Part shown: in pieces, positions 1-9,167 of the stretch | Numbering within the stretch: position 1 is the stretch's first letter | Layout of the letters: every line of letters begins with the position of its first letter | From: JBBQYD01 sp942493075 | GTDB taxonomy: Bacteria; Verrucomicrobiota; Verrucomicrobiia; Limisphaerales; UBA8199 | NCBI GenBank assembly: GCA_942493075.1 | Contig: OW818681.1 | Coordinates: 868,001-932,000 of the forward strand | DNA: 64,000 nucleotides | Reading direction: 5' to 3' | Notes under the pieces: model-generated | Database searches by the model: none | The model's input: the letters and a program-made list of their open reading frames with translations, nothing else | Told to the model about the DNA's origin: nothing | Translations under genes and position numbers: made by a program

Positions 1-1956
1 CGTTGCGCCGAGGGGTGCCGCAACTCCCGGTTTATCGCTCGATACCACCACGTTTACCGTGCTGGTAGCTACCAGTGAGGGCGGCAAGGTCACCGTGATT
101 AACTGGTCATTCCCCGAGGGTGTCACGAGTGACATGGTCCGCGGCGAAGCCACAATGGAGTTGAGCACGTTGAGCACATCCTGGTCGCTCAGCGCCTTCT
201 TATAGATCCGCACTTCATCCAGGTAAACATTGGCTCCGAAGCTGATGCCTTGATCGGGATTGTTGCTGTTTTTTTCCACACCGCCGAAGAGGAGGTGTTC
301 GCCCGGCACGCTGCCGGGATCAAGATTGCCGTCGTAGGTGTTGATCTCGGCGGTGCCGTCGATGTACAGGCGGCGTTGAAAGTTGATAGGATCGTAAACC
401 GCCACCACATGATGCCACTGGCCATCATTGAAATCGGCTGTCGTAGTGCCGGGGTCATCCGTCCCATCCGAGCTCCGCAACGTGAAGGTTGCGCTGGGGC
501 CGCCGCCAATTTTCCGAACCTGGTAACCATAGGAGCCTTCGCCATACTTCGAAATCCAGGCGCTCCAGTCCGAGGCGGGGAGATTCCTGGCCCAGAACGC
601 AATCGTGAATCCGTCCGGGCTTGTGTAAAGATCATTGCCGAACGTCTGGGCGACGTTGCGATCATTCTGGCCTGAGTTGTCGATGCGCACTGCGGCGTTC
701 GCGTTCGTGAGAGCCAGGGCGCGACCTTGACCGCTCGGTCCCTGTGCATAGGCAACCTGTCCGATGGACGTTCCATTGTGCAGGCTGGCCGGAGCGTAAC
801 CGCTGCTCTCGACCAGCGTATCATCATTGAAGTTCCAATAACCGACCAAACCGCTGGCCGGAGCTGTGGCTGGCCAAACGATGACTTCCTTTGGACCATC
901 GACCCACGTGTTGGTGCTGCTGTGCTGAATCACAACGATGCCCGAGGTCTTGGCCTGAAGCTCATACGTCCTGACATTGCTGCCTCCCGCAGGGAACTGA
1001 AGTTTCAGAACACCGGCCGTGCTGCCAACCACATCCACGATCGCCGGGTTCGGCGAGGTGACTGTTACTTCCACTGCGCTGGTCGCAACGAGGCTTTCCG
1101 GAACCGTCACGGTCACAGTCGTGTTTGCCCCGCCAGCCGTCATTACCGAGGCGGCAGAATCGACATAGATCCAAGGGGTTCCAACCAGGTTTTGGACATC
1201 CACAGAACTCAGAGCGTTGTCATAGACCCGGATTTCATCCAGGGCCACATGAGAGAAAGCGTCAAATACGTTGGTGTCCCAGGCATTGGGATGTCGCGCG
1301 CCGAACATTAGGTACTCGCCGGGCGCGTTGGACAGGTTGCCATCTGCGACCTCTGTCTGGAGGATTCCATCCACATAGATCTGTCGAAGACCTGTTACCG
1401 GATTATAGATCGCGGCGATGTGGTGCCATCTATGATCGCTGAAATCAGTGGAAGCCCCCGCGGGCGAGGGATCATCTTCACCATCGGACGAGCGCAACGT
1501 AAAGCCCGCGAAGTTGTCGCCGGTGCGTCGAATTTGATAACCCCAGGAACCTTCCCCGTTTCGGGAGATCCAGGGCTGCCAGGAACCAATCGGCAGTTCT
1601 TTTGCCCAGAAGGCAATCGTGAATCCGGCAGTGCTGTTGTAAAGCTGCGCGCTGAATGTGTCCTGGTAATTGCCTTCAGGATTCTGGTTGGAACTGGAGT
1701 TCTTCACCTTAACAGCGCCAAGAGTGCCCCTCAGATCGAGCGCCCCGCCGGTTCCCCGCACACCTGCGGTGTAACCGATGCGGCCCACCGGTATGCCGTC
1801 ATGGGTGCCTGCCGCGCGGTAACCGGAAGACTCCGTTAACGAGTTGGTATCGAAGTTCCAATAGCCTACCAGCGCTGCTTGCAGCGAGGTGCTGAGCAGC
1901 AGCAGGCAGCCTGCTGTGAGCTGACACAGAGTTGCTGAACGTAGATTGATTTTCAT
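1..1956 (-). CDS. Secreted protein with two LamG-like domains, truncated by the window edge
   Basis: The frame is open from an ATG at 1954-1956 to the left edge, giving 652 residues without a stop, so the C-terminus lies outside the window. Residues 1 to about 27 form a signal peptide (MKINLRSA, a Leu-rich core, then SLQAA). Two homologous LamG/concanavalin-A-like modules follow, each opening with LVGYWNF and containing FTIAFWA, then W-S/Q-WIS, WHH and LDEIRVY or LDEVRIY. They are separated by Ser/Thr/Val-rich Ig-like linkers, and a third linker begins near the edge. The two halves are clearly a tandem duplication. LamG modules usually bind glycans or surface proteins, so an extracellular or cell-surface adhesion role is likely; the exact substrate cannot be read from the sequence. 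No neighbour suggests a pathway. Confidence 0.85.
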   Translation of the reverse strand, partial: MKINLRSATLCQLTAGCLLLLSTSLQAALVGYWNFDTNSLTESSGYRAAGTHDGIPVGRIGYTAGVRGTGGALDLRGTLGAVKVKNSSSNQNPEGNYQDTFSAQLYNSTAGFTIAFWAKELPIGSWQPWISRNGEGSWGYQIRRTGDNFAGFTLRSSDGEDDPSPAGASTDFSDHRWHHIAAIYNPVTGLRQIYVDGILQTEVADGNLSNAPGEYLMFGARHPNAWDTNVFDAFSHVALDEIRVYDNALSSVDVQNLVGTPWIYVDSAASVMTAGGANTTVTVTVPESLVATSAVEVTVTSPNPAIVDVVGSTAGVLKLQFPAGGSNVRTYELQAKTSGIVVIQHSSTNTWVDGPKEVIVWPATAPASGLVGYWNFNDDTLVESSGYAPASLHNGTSIGQVAYAQGPSGQGRALALTNANAAVRIDNSGQNDRNVAQTFGNDLYTSPDGFTIAFWARNLPASDWSAWISKYGEGSYGYQVRKIGGGPSATFTLRSSDGTDDPGTTTADFNDGQWHHVVAVYDPINFQRRLYIDGTAEINTYDGNLDPGSVPGEHLLFGGVEKNSNNPDQGISFGANVYLDEVRIYKKALSDQDVLNVLNSIVASPRTMSLVTPSGNDQLITVTLPPSLVATSTVNVVVSSDKPGVAAPLGAT

Positions 1957-2177
1957 GGGGTTGGACTTGGATTAAAAACGTTAAAGGGACACAGGAGTTT
2001 CCTGACGGCGGGTTCCAAACGCGCCATTGTTCGCCTCAGCCTGGAAAAGCCTCGTTATGAATGGATGGGTATGGGTACGGATCATTACCCCAACATAAAC
2101 TCCTGCTGCAACACTCGGATACTGCCTGAACGGGTAGGTGCGCGGGACGGCTAGACCGAAGGCGGTTCTATGAAGAG

Positions 2178-2798
2178 CTAATGCAGGATGCCTCGATGAA
2201 ACGCTGCTGTGGCGGCTTCCGTTCGATCATTGACCTCCAGCTTGGTCAAAATGTTCTTAATATGGAACTTCGCCGTGTGTTCGGTACACCCGAGCATTCG
2301 CCCGATTTCTTTATTGCTTAATCCCTTTATGAGTAGCTGAAGAACCTCCAGCTCCCGCTGGGTCAGATCGGAATCCGGGTTGTGTTCCGACAACCTGCGT
2401 TGAATGTGCTCGGGTATGTATTGCTGGCCGGCATGCACCATCTTGATCGCCTGAAACAGCTCCTCGCCTAGAACATTTTTCAGAAGATAAGCACGCGCCC
2501 CGGCTTGAAAGGAACGGTAAATTTCCTCCTCCCCATCGTAGCTGGAGATGATAATGACATTTACCTGGCCGAACTCTTTCCGCAGACGGGTCATTACCTC
2601 GATTCCACTCAAATCAGGGAGCCTGAGGTCAGTGAGAATAATATCAGGCCGGTGTTGGCGGTACATCTCTACGGCTTGCGCCCCAGTGCTGGCCTCAGCC
2701 ACCACTTTTAAATCAGGGTCCATCTTCAAAGAAGTCAGCAGACCGATTCGGACCACGAAATGATCATCGGCAATCAAGATGCGGATTTCTTTGTTCAT
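2178..2798 (-). CDS. LuxR/NarL-family response regulator
   Basis: This is a two-component response regulator of about 206 residues. The N-terminal receiver begins IRILIADDHFVVR and carries the phospho-acceptor Asp in ILTDLRLPDLSG and the conserved Lys in AYLLKNVLG. The C-terminal LuxR-type helix-turn-helix contains LTQRELEVLQLL, GLSNKEIG and HTAKFHIKNIL. I chose the ATG at 2796-2798 because the longer frame starts with TTG and runs through a TATAAT-like box. The gene lies downstream of the large NarX-type kinase on the same strand (176-bp gap to that kinase's end), which is the natural partner. Its target genes are unknown. Confidence 0.93.
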   Translation of the reverse strand: MNKEIRILIADDHFVVRIGLLTSLKMDPDLKVVAEASTGAQAVEMYRQHRPDIILTDLRLPDLSGIEVMTRLRKEFGQVNVIIISSYDGEEEIYRSFQAGARAYLLKNVLGEELFQAIKMVHAGQQYIPEHIQRRLSEHNPDSDLTQRELEVLQLLIKGLSNKEIGRMLGCTEHTAKFHIKNILTKLEVNDRTEAATAAFHRGILH

Positions 2799-2846
2799 TG
2801 CGCCATGCGAGCCGGACGATGCTGATTTCTCCAGGGGCACTTTGAC

Positions 2847-2852
2847 ATTATA
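2847..2852 (-). promoter_or_regulatory. Candidate -10 box for the response regulator
   Basis: On the minus strand the bases read TATAAT, a perfect sigma-70 -10 match. A weak -35-like TTCGCC lies 17 bases upstream. It sits about 50 bases before the chosen ATG and argues that the regulator can be transcribed apart from the kinase. The -35 match is only 3 of 6, so this is a candidate. Confidence 0.35.
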
Positions 2853-2980
2853 CAATGCTCGGGAGATTGGGCGAACGACATCGCCAGGTCAAGGGCCTGA
2901 TTAGGCAGTGGAGATCATGTGCACGTGGACGTCCGGGGTAGGGCGGCCTTCGCCCCAGCCCGACTGGTGTTGGTTGGTAG

Positions 2981-3003
2981 GGCGGCCTCGGCCGCAGGCC
3001 GCC
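2981..3003. repeat. GC-rich hairpin between response regulator and kinase
   Basis: GGCGGCCT (2981-2988) and AGGCCGCC (2996-3003) form a perfect 8-bp stem with a 7-base loop. A related TAGGGCGGCC motif lies just upstream at about 2939-2949. The hairpin lies between the kinase stop and the regulator start and could attenuate read-through. It may also be a member of the dispersed TAGG-stem-CGC-stem repeat described elsewhere in the window. Confidence 0.4.
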
Positions 3004-3031
3004 TGGTTTTCAACATTACACGTGCTTGTAA

Positions 3032-6000
3032 TCACGCCTCCGACACCGCTCTCGGCGAGAGCGGCACCACCACCCTAATCGACGTTCCTTTGCCGGGGCC
3101 ACTGCTAATCTGTAGCGTGCCGCCCGCCTTTTCGGCGCGTTCTCGCATGCCGAGCAATCCAAAATGCCCGGCTTCGGTAGGCAAGGCGTGCGCGGCATCG
3201 AACCCGCAGCCATCGTCGCTCACGATGAGTTCCACCTCCTCGGGACTGTAAATTAACTGCAGCCGGATGTTCCTGGCATTCGCATGGCGAAGCGCATTGG
3301 TCGTTGCTTCCTGGCCGATTCGGAGAAGATGATTCTCCACATGGCTGGGAAGGGGGCGGCGTGTGCCCGAAACAGAGATCTCGATCCCAGGTGATCCGCC
3401 ATTCGATGATCGGGTCGTTACCTGTGCAAGGGCAGCAGGCAGATCATTCCGCTCCAAAGCGAGCAACCTTAGATTGCGTACAGTCCGGCGCGCCTCCTCC
3501 TGCGCATGACGCACCATGGAGCGTGCCATTTCAAGAATCTGTTTCGGGCCCGAGCCGGGGTTCGGCAACGACCCGGCGAGGGCATCAAGTTGGAGGCTAG
3601 TCCCAGCCAGCGCCTGTTCAAGTGTATCATGGATTTCTCGTGCGATCCGTGCCCGCTCTTCCATCGTTGCCTCGCGTTCGACTTTATCTCGAATGATGCG
3701 GGTTTGAGCGATTACCTGTCTTTTCAACGTCAGAGCCCAGACCATGGCTGCGACCAGGACGCCCGCAACGATTGCCAGCGCTGTCAGCAGTCGGCGGAGC
3801 GTCCACCAGCTTGGCTTTTCCAGGATGACGACATCGGCGCCTGAATTCAGCAGCAGTTCGAACGCAGCGATGTCGTTACTGGAAATGGGCTCGGCACTTT
3901 TGCCGGAGAAAACACCAGTGACTTCAACGAGGCTTCCAGGAAGGGCCTGCACTCGTGATCCGTTGGTGCTGCCAAGCCGCGCACTGAAGGCCTGGCTGCC
4001 CTTCAAGAGCGAGAAAGTCTGCCCCGACTGATCGGATGCCACATCGGTCAGGCGAGCTCTAATGGTAACGCGTAACGCATCGTGCCGACGATCGAGCAGA
4101 GTGTCTTCGTTCAACGAATGTGGAGCTGGCAGAGGAGCCTGACCTGTGCGGCGCACCAGGGCTTCACGCAACAGGGGAGAAGGCCCTGTGAGATCGGGAT
4201 AACCGACGACTTCAACGGTATCACCCGGCCTGAGCGACTCGCTCGATCGGGGTTCAACCCGGAATCCACCCGCGTTTTCCCGGACGAAATATTGGCCGCC
4301 ATGCGAATGGAGGAACTGCCCGGCGACCTTTACACGATTGAGGGCGCTGGCGTGCGGATCGAAACGTCGCAGATCTGAGGCCTGCTTCAAAGGAGTGTCG
4401 AACAAGTCCAGGGGTGGAGCCTGATCGACGTTCAGGGAAGCGCTGCAAAGCCAGAGCCGGCCTGAGCGCACCTGAAGAGTAGCCTCGTCACGTCCGGGAA
4501 TGGCGCAGCCGCGCAGTCGGATGACCGCATTCTCATTTCGTTTGCTGATCGTGGGGTCGAGATCCGAGGTGACCTTGATTTTACCGGCGTGGGTCAACAG
4601 TTCCATGCTGAAATCTGCTGTGGAAATGATGACTCCTTTCAATTCCACGAAGCGAGTATCCAGACTGCCGTTCATAATCTGATCCCAGGTCGGCCGGAGT
4701 GGCTCAGGCATGATGCCAGGACCAAGCCGCCGTCCCGCAGCCGCCCGGACGCTCGGTGCGAATTCAACGAAGGTTGTTCCTTCGATTTCCCAGTAATCGG
4801 ACAGCCCCAGAGGCTCGGCAAACTTGAGGTCCCCAAATCGAACGTAGATCGAGCTCTCACCGTCCTGCAGGAACAAACTGTCCCCGCTGAAATGGGTGAC
4901 AATGCCGCGGACTTTGACGGGCAAGCCCCTCCGGAGCTCACTGCTCTCCAGGATTTTTATCTCCCTGATTCGGGTGATCAGGGCGTGAGGTCTTCCTTCA
5001 GTCTGACTTGAGGAGACTTCGTTTTCATGATTCGGATTCCGATCCAGCAGTTCCAGTTGTTGCAGGCCCGGAATTCGGAGCAACCCGGCGACATGACGTC
5101 CTTCAGGCGTATAGGTCGCATGCACGATTCCTGTAGCCCGCACCGGCTTGTTAAGGAATGCGGTCGAGGAACTTTTCGCGTTTGGCGGTAATTCGAGCTG
5201 TAGCGTGCCTGTTTCGGCAGTGAGCTCCAAGTGGAGGAAATCGGTGGCTTCGCTTACAAAGCTGATGATTCCTTCAGCCGTTGACCACGAATGGTCCTGG
5301 GCTGGAGCGAGGGACTGGCCGGGGAGAATGCGCGCAGGCACGGGAAGCTTGTTCTCCTCCAACACAGTGAGTTGGAGAGTAGGAGCGCCTAGAAACAATC
5401 TGCTGCCGTCATCGGACCTGAGTCGAAAGGTGTAATCGCCCGCTTGCTGGATCTGCAGGAACCCGCGATACCGGACGGCTGTTCCCTCGTCGCGTGTCCT
5501 AACCCCCAGATCAAGGTTGGCAACAGTCCCGGTCCGGACCACAGTCAGATGATCGAAATCGGGGAGCCGGTTCCAATCCCCTTCATAGGCAGAGTATTCG
5601 AGTCCCGGCAACCAGTTGGTATTCCCGCTGGCTGATTCAACCTCTGCTCGGGACAGAGCGGAATCGGGAAGCTTCTGCCGATTAATGTCAGGCCCTTCCA
5701 GGAGCAACTCCAGGTCAAATGCACCAGGTCCATTAAACCAATCGACGCGCAGTGGGTGGCGCCCGGTTGGCAGGGTAGCGGTGGCAAACTTTTCGGTGAG
5801 GCCATGCAAGCCATCGTTCACGATGATCGCCTCGTGAAGCGCGTTATGGATGATCCAGGCATCGCCCGCAAGAAGGACGCGCTGTCCAAGCGGCAGCGAT
5901 TGGGCCCGCGTGTCGTAATGGATGAGAATGGCTCCGGAATCGTCCTGCAGAATGAATTGATCCTGGTCTGGACTTCTCCAGAGGACGCTGCCTTCGAGAC

Positions 6001-6232
6001 GCACCTGGCAAGGGATGGCCGTTTCTTTCCCCGCAAGCCTGTGGAGCTCTGAGATATTCGTGAGGACATCAGGTGAGGCTGCGACCGCACTCGGTTGCAG
6101 TATCCCAGTAACGAGGATAAGCATGAGCAACCCCAGAATCCGCGCACGATGCGCAGACCAGCTTCGCCTGTAGGGGTTATTTCCAATTCCGGCAGGGATG
6201 CTCACAGCATGGCTAGGGTGGCCAACGCGCAC
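3032..6232 (-). CDS. Large PA14/OB-fold sensor histidine kinase, NarX type
   Basis: A membrane histidine kinase of 1066 residues (GTG start). An N-terminal hydrophobic segment at about 33-50 acts as signal or anchor. The extracytoplasmic part is unusually long, about 750 residues. It has an OB-fold-like stretch (QFILQDDSGAILIHY), a PA14-like domain (about 195-330, with YRGFLQIQQAGDYTFRLRSD) and further OB-like repeats (SLFLQDGESSIYVRF; GQYFVRENAGGFRVE). A transmembrane helix follows at about 812-836. The cytoplasmic part is HisKA_3 with ARIAREIHDTLEQ (phospho-His about 868) and a HATPase_c with GQEATTNALRHA, DDGCGF and GLLGMRERAEKAGG. PA14 domains often bind carbohydrate, so a sugar or polysaccharide signal is plausible but inferred. 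The gene lies upstream of its probable LuxR-type partner. Confidence 0.9.
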   Translation of the reverse strand: MRVGHPSHAVSIPAGIGNNPYRRSWSAHRARILGLLMLILVTGILQPSAVAASPDVLTNISELHRLAGKETAIPCQVRLEGSVLWRSPDQDQFILQDDSGAILIHYDTRAQSLPLGQRVLLAGDAWIIHNALHEAIIVNDGLHGLTEKFATATLPTGRHPLRVDWFNGPGAFDLELLLEGPDINRQKLPDSALSRAEVESASGNTNWLPGLEYSAYEGDWNRLPDFDHLTVVRTGTVANLDLGVRTRDEGTAVRYRGFLQIQQAGDYTFRLRSDDGSRLFLGAPTLQLTVLEENKLPVPARILPGQSLAPAQDHSWSTAEGIISFVSEATDFLHLELTAETGTLQLELPPNAKSSSTAFLNKPVRATGIVHATYTPEGRHVAGLLRIPGLQQLELLDRNPNHENEVSSSQTEGRPHALITRIREIKILESSELRRGLPVKVRGIVTHFSGDSLFLQDGESSIYVRFGDLKFAEPLGLSDYWEIEGTTFVEFAPSVRAAAGRRLGPGIMPEPLRPTWDQIMNGSLDTRFVELKGVIISTADFSMELLTHAGKIKVTSDLDPTISKRNENAVIRLRGCAIPGRDEATLQVRSGRLWLCSASLNVDQAPPLDLFDTPLKQASDLRRFDPHASALNRVKVAGQFLHSHGGQYFVRENAGGFRVEPRSSESLRPGDTVEVVGYPDLTGPSPLLREALVRRTGQAPLPAPHSLNEDTLLDRRHDALRVTIRARLTDVASDQSGQTFSLLKGSQAFSARLGSTNGSRVQALPGSLVEVTGVFSGKSAEPISSNDIAAFELLLNSGADVVILEKPSWWTLRRLLTALAIVAGVLVAAMVWALTLKRQVIAQTRIIRDKVEREATMEERARIAREIHDTLEQALAGTSLQLDALAGSLPNPGSGPKQILEMARSMVRHAQEEARRTVRNLRLLALERNDLPAALAQVTTRSSNGGSPGIEISVSGTRRPLPSHVENHLLRIGQEATTNALRHANARNIRLQLIYSPEEVELIVSDDGCGFDAAHALPTEAGHFGLLGMRERAEKAGGTLQISSGPGKGTSIRVVVPLSPRAVSEA

Positions 6233-6395
6233 ACGCCCTGCAAACTCAAATGCAAGAACGACTCAAACGAAGAAGACAATGGATCACGCCAAGACGCCAA
6301 GAAAAGCGGGAATTTAGTATTTCTTGCCGAGAACAGATGCGCTGCACACAGACGTGTTCCATTCGCTCACAGGAATGATGACCAAACCGGAATTA

Positions 6396-6515
6396 GTACT
6401 GTTGGTAGCTTCGTGCCTCTTTTTATGTAGACCCCAGTTTTTCGGGGTTGCGCCGAAAAGCGCAAACCCGAAAAACTGAAATGCAGGTTGTGGGGCTTTA
6501 CGCCACCAACAGTAC
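6396..6515. repeat. 120-bp inverted-repeat element with nested hairpin
   Basis: GTACTGTTGGT (6396-6406) and its exact complement ACCAACAGTAC (6505-6515) bound an element containing a 19-bp stem (6435-6453 with 6460-6478, one mismatch, loop cgaaaa). The stem ends in GTTGCGC/GCGCAAAC next to the loop. The termini match those of the 23795-23940 element, so this looks like a small non-autonomous mobile element. It fills most of the 325-bp gap between the kinase and the ankyrin gene, where no gene is seen. Confidence 0.75.
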
Positions 6516-6557
6516 GGAAGTGCAATGAAAGTGGGCAGCATTTGAGTATTTGTTGCG

Positions 6558-7394
6558 CTAAAGCTTTCTTTTCTTCGAGATAATTTGCGACTCACGGTCA
6601 GGGAGGCGCTCCTCCGACCTCTGGTTTCCTCTAACCAAAGTGGTTTGATCAAAGGGATGATTCGTGCCGTAACGAATCCAACTGCCCACTGCGATATCAT
6701 AAGGGAAATCAGCTTTGCCTTTCCGAGGCGGGGACGCTCCAGCAGTGGTCAGAAGCGCGGCGACATTTGAACGACCGAACGCTTGCGCAAATTCCAGGGC
6801 GGTCCGGTCAGCCTTGTCGCGTTTATCCAGGCTTGCGCGGTGTTTAATCAGAGTCTGTACAACTCCCGCATCCCCTCGCTTTGCGGCCAACATTAGTGGT
6901 GTCTGCCCGTTCGAATTCACAGCTTCAATCTCGGCCCCGTTCCTCAGGAGGAAATCAGCCGTTTGGGCGTCGTGCGCTATGTGCAAGGCAGAGATTTTCC
7001 AGTTTGTACCCCGTTTCTTAATGTCGGCACCGTGTTTCAAAAGAATTCCCAGGATGTTCGTATTGCCCTTAAACGCTGCCCAATGCACGGGAGAGCAGCC
7101 TGACATCCCTTCGGTTACATTGGCGAACTTGGGTGCAGCATCCAGAAGCTTTTCCAGAAGTGCACTATCCTCACGGTCGATGCACATTACGAGCAGTTGC
7201 AGTTGACCTGAATTGCCATCCGGATAGAAGCTGGAAGGGGAAGCGTAGGATTTCAGTTTCTCATACTCCTCTTCAGAACCGTAATCCTGAGCTGTCGCAA
7301 AACAGATGCAGGATGTCCAAGCGAGCAGGCCGAGAAGTTTTAGATATGGCATAGCTGAAGGCTGTTTGACCGACATTCCTACTGTCCCGTTCAT
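6558..7394 (-). CDS. Secreted ankyrin-repeat protein
   Basis: A protein of 278 residues with an N-terminal signal peptide. The best signal-peptide start is the internal ATG at about 7352 (MPYLKLLGLLAWTSC), although the upstream ATG at 7394 is also possible. Residues about 95-220 contain four consecutive ankyrin units with the expected motifs (SPVHWAAFKGNTNILGILL, ALHIAHDAQTADFLL, TPLMLAAKRGDAGVVQTLI, TALEFAQAFGRSNVAALL). The ends are not ankyrin and the C-terminus is basic. Ankyrin repeats mediate protein contacts; the partner is unknown. The gene stands alone, preceding the inverted-repeat element on the same strand. Confidence 0.85.
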   Translation of the reverse strand: MNGTVGMSVKQPSAMPYLKLLGLLAWTSCICFATAQDYGSEEEYEKLKSYASPSSFYPDGNSGQLQLLVMCIDREDSALLEKLLDAAPKFANVTEGMSGCSPVHWAAFKGNTNILGILLKHGADIKKRGTNWKISALHIAHDAQTADFLLRNGAEIEAVNSNGQTPLMLAAKRGDAGVVQTLIKHRASLDKRDKADRTALEFAQAFGRSNVAALLTTAGASPPRKGKADFPYDIAVGSWIRYGTNHPFDQTTLVRGNQRSEERLPDRESQIISKKRKL

Positions 7395-7473
7395 TATGGC
7401 TCATGGCTCATCACCTTGGGAGTGTGTGCCAACGAATTCCCTGCGAGTATAGGAAGAGAATGCTTAAACACTT

Positions 7474-8265
7474 TCAGGCCGACGGGGCATATTTAGCAGG
7501 CGGTTGAGATAGGCCTATGCCTCCACGATGCGGTTGGCTAATGTAATCTTTAGCTGGTGGCGGCAACCGTCTGATACATTCATCAGAACATGCGTTAACC
7601 AGAAGCGGTAAAACATCGGTCGCGACACGCAAGGAAATCCATGCCTGCTGAACAGATTCCCGGTGAAGCGGTTGGCGGCAGACGCTGCATTCGGCCGGCA
7701 GATTGGCTTTAGCCGCATCGCCGCCAAGCTTCGGGAAGGGGGGACGATACTTATAGTTCCCGTAGAGCGCGCGCGTGCTGACTCGGCTTTGCGAGAGTTT
7801 AGCACACCGAGTTACTTCATACGGGACCCAGTGCAATCGATACGAGGTATAAAGATCCAGTTCTTCGAGATTGACCATATCACCAATCTCGGTAGGCAAC
7901 CGGACCAAATGACTGCCATAAAGGTATAACTTCCGAACTGAGGTCAGCTTTGAAATCGAAGGAGGCAAAGTACTCACTTGGCTCCACAGTTCAGGAGACA
8001 TCTCTAGCCCTGGGGCAAATTCTCTGCTGCGCCTTGAAGCCGCCCTGGCAACGAGTTCCAGCAACAGCTTCCAACCATCGGACTGCACGTCTTGGAGTTC
8101 GGCATGTAATTGCAATTCTCGGAATTCGCCGTTCTCATATTGGGGCCCTAAGCATTCACAGTGGGGTGCAATCCCGGAACTGCGGGATGTTTTCCACATC
8201 TTGAGATCCGCAGGCTGGGGCTTGAAGGTGACAGGTCTTCGGAACAGCCAGTCAAACAATGCCAT
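7474..8265 (-). CDS. Leucine-rich-repeat protein
   Basis: A protein of 263 residues, starting MALFDWLFRRP. The middle contains a short leucine-rich-repeat array (LPPSISKLTSVRKLYLYG, LVRLPTEIGDMVNLEELDL) flanked by non-repeat sequence. The C-terminal half has paired cysteines (CSVCRQPL and CSDECIRRLPPPA) that could form a small metal site. There is no signal peptide, so it is probably cytoplasmic. The function is not recognised. It is transcribed away from the rtcB-like remnant. Confidence 0.7.
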   Translation of the reverse strand: MALFDWLFRRPVTFKPQPADLKMWKTSRSSGIAPHCECLGPQYENGEFRELQLHAELQDVQSDGWKLLLELVARAASRRSREFAPGLEMSPELWSQVSTLPPSISKLTSVRKLYLYGSHLVRLPTEIGDMVNLEELDLYTSYRLHWVPYEVTRCAKLSQSRVSTRALYGNYKYRPPFPKLGGDAAKANLPAECSVCRQPLHRESVQQAWISLRVATDVLPLLVNACSDECIRRLPPPAKDYISQPHRGGIGLSQPPAKYAPSA

Positions 8266-8768
8266 GGACCAATCATGGCAAGGCAGTGCTGCCCATGTCC
8301 AGTATCAGGTTTTGCCGCTCTTATCCCCGGATAGGCACCGCTGTAGTCCTTCCACAAAGAACAAACACCTCTGCCCATGGCGAACGGTGGCTATGGACAA
8401 ACATCTTGTGTGAGTAGGATATTGACCAGAGCAACCGTGCTGGCTGATCCCGCCATAGCTTCTTGAGCGACGGCGGATACTCAACCGGAATTGGCAGGCG
8501 ATTACTCCCGCCGACAGCGCAACGTCAGGAGGCGTTCTGCATGATGGCCACCAACGTGGCTACTGCCCTCGAGATCGACCGCGGCACTGGTGCCCGTGCG
8601 AAATCACTCCGCCCAGTCAGTTGGGAGGAATGGATCACGCTGCCTATCCGCGAGTTCCTTGGGAGATGCCAGTATCGGCTCTCATCCGTAAACACGAGCC
8701 AGGTCGCGGATGGCGAGCGACACAAAGCTCGCCCTCTTCATGCCGATAGTTTAGAAAGAAGCAAGCGA
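8266..8768. other. Intergenic region upstream of the rtcB remnant
   Basis: These 503 bp between divergent genes contain no supportable gene; the open frame extending upstream from the rtcB start has no recognisable domain. A 7-bp hairpin, GGCGAGC (8712-8718) with GCTCGCC (8727-8733), lies 36 bases before the rtcB ATG and could be regulatory. Confidence 0.4.
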
Positions 8769-9167
8769 ATGAGTGCTGACAATCCAATTCAGATTCATGC
8801 CACTGGTGATGCTACCGGTTTCATTCCGTCAGCCAATGGAAACGGCAAACCCATCACCGTCATTGGCACGAACTCCATTCGCGCATCCTTTGACTCAACG
8901 TGCTTGCAACAGACGTTGAATGCTCGTAGTGCCCCCGGTGTGACTGACCTCGTGCTCAATCCCGATGGCCATGGTGGTTATGGAGCTCCAATCGGTTGTG
9001 TGCTGGTATCTCCAACCCATATCTATCCTGGTCCCGTGGGCGTGGATATTAAATGCTCAATGAGCTTTCTGCAGATGGATTTCCCTGCTGAGCAGCTCAC
9101 TGACAAGCTATTATCCGCCCGTCAGACTAAAGATGCCCGAAGGGTGTTCCCTAATCCAAATCGATGA
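8769..9167 (+). pseudogene. rtcB: Truncated RtcB-family RNA ligase
   Basis: RtcB joins RNA 2',3'-cyclic phosphate or 3'-phosphate ends to 5'-OH ends using GTP and Mn. Only 132 residues are present, against roughly 400-480 for the family. The N-terminal metal-binding region is visible as NPDGHGGYGAPIGCVL and GPVGVDIKCSMS, which correspond to the family's DxHxGxGxPIG and VGVDIxC motifs. The nucleotidyl-His and later metal ligands are absent. I chose the ATG at 8769, where family similarity begins; the frame is open from further upstream. The stop overlaps the next gene's start as ATGA, so coupling to the HEAT gene was retained. An internal deletion joining the N-terminus to a short tail is the simplest explanation. 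Confidence 0.75.

Noticed and set aside
8463..8768. Longer rtcB start at 8463
   Set aside because: The about 100 extra residues have no similarity to the family and the ATG at 8769 fits the start of RtcB similarity.
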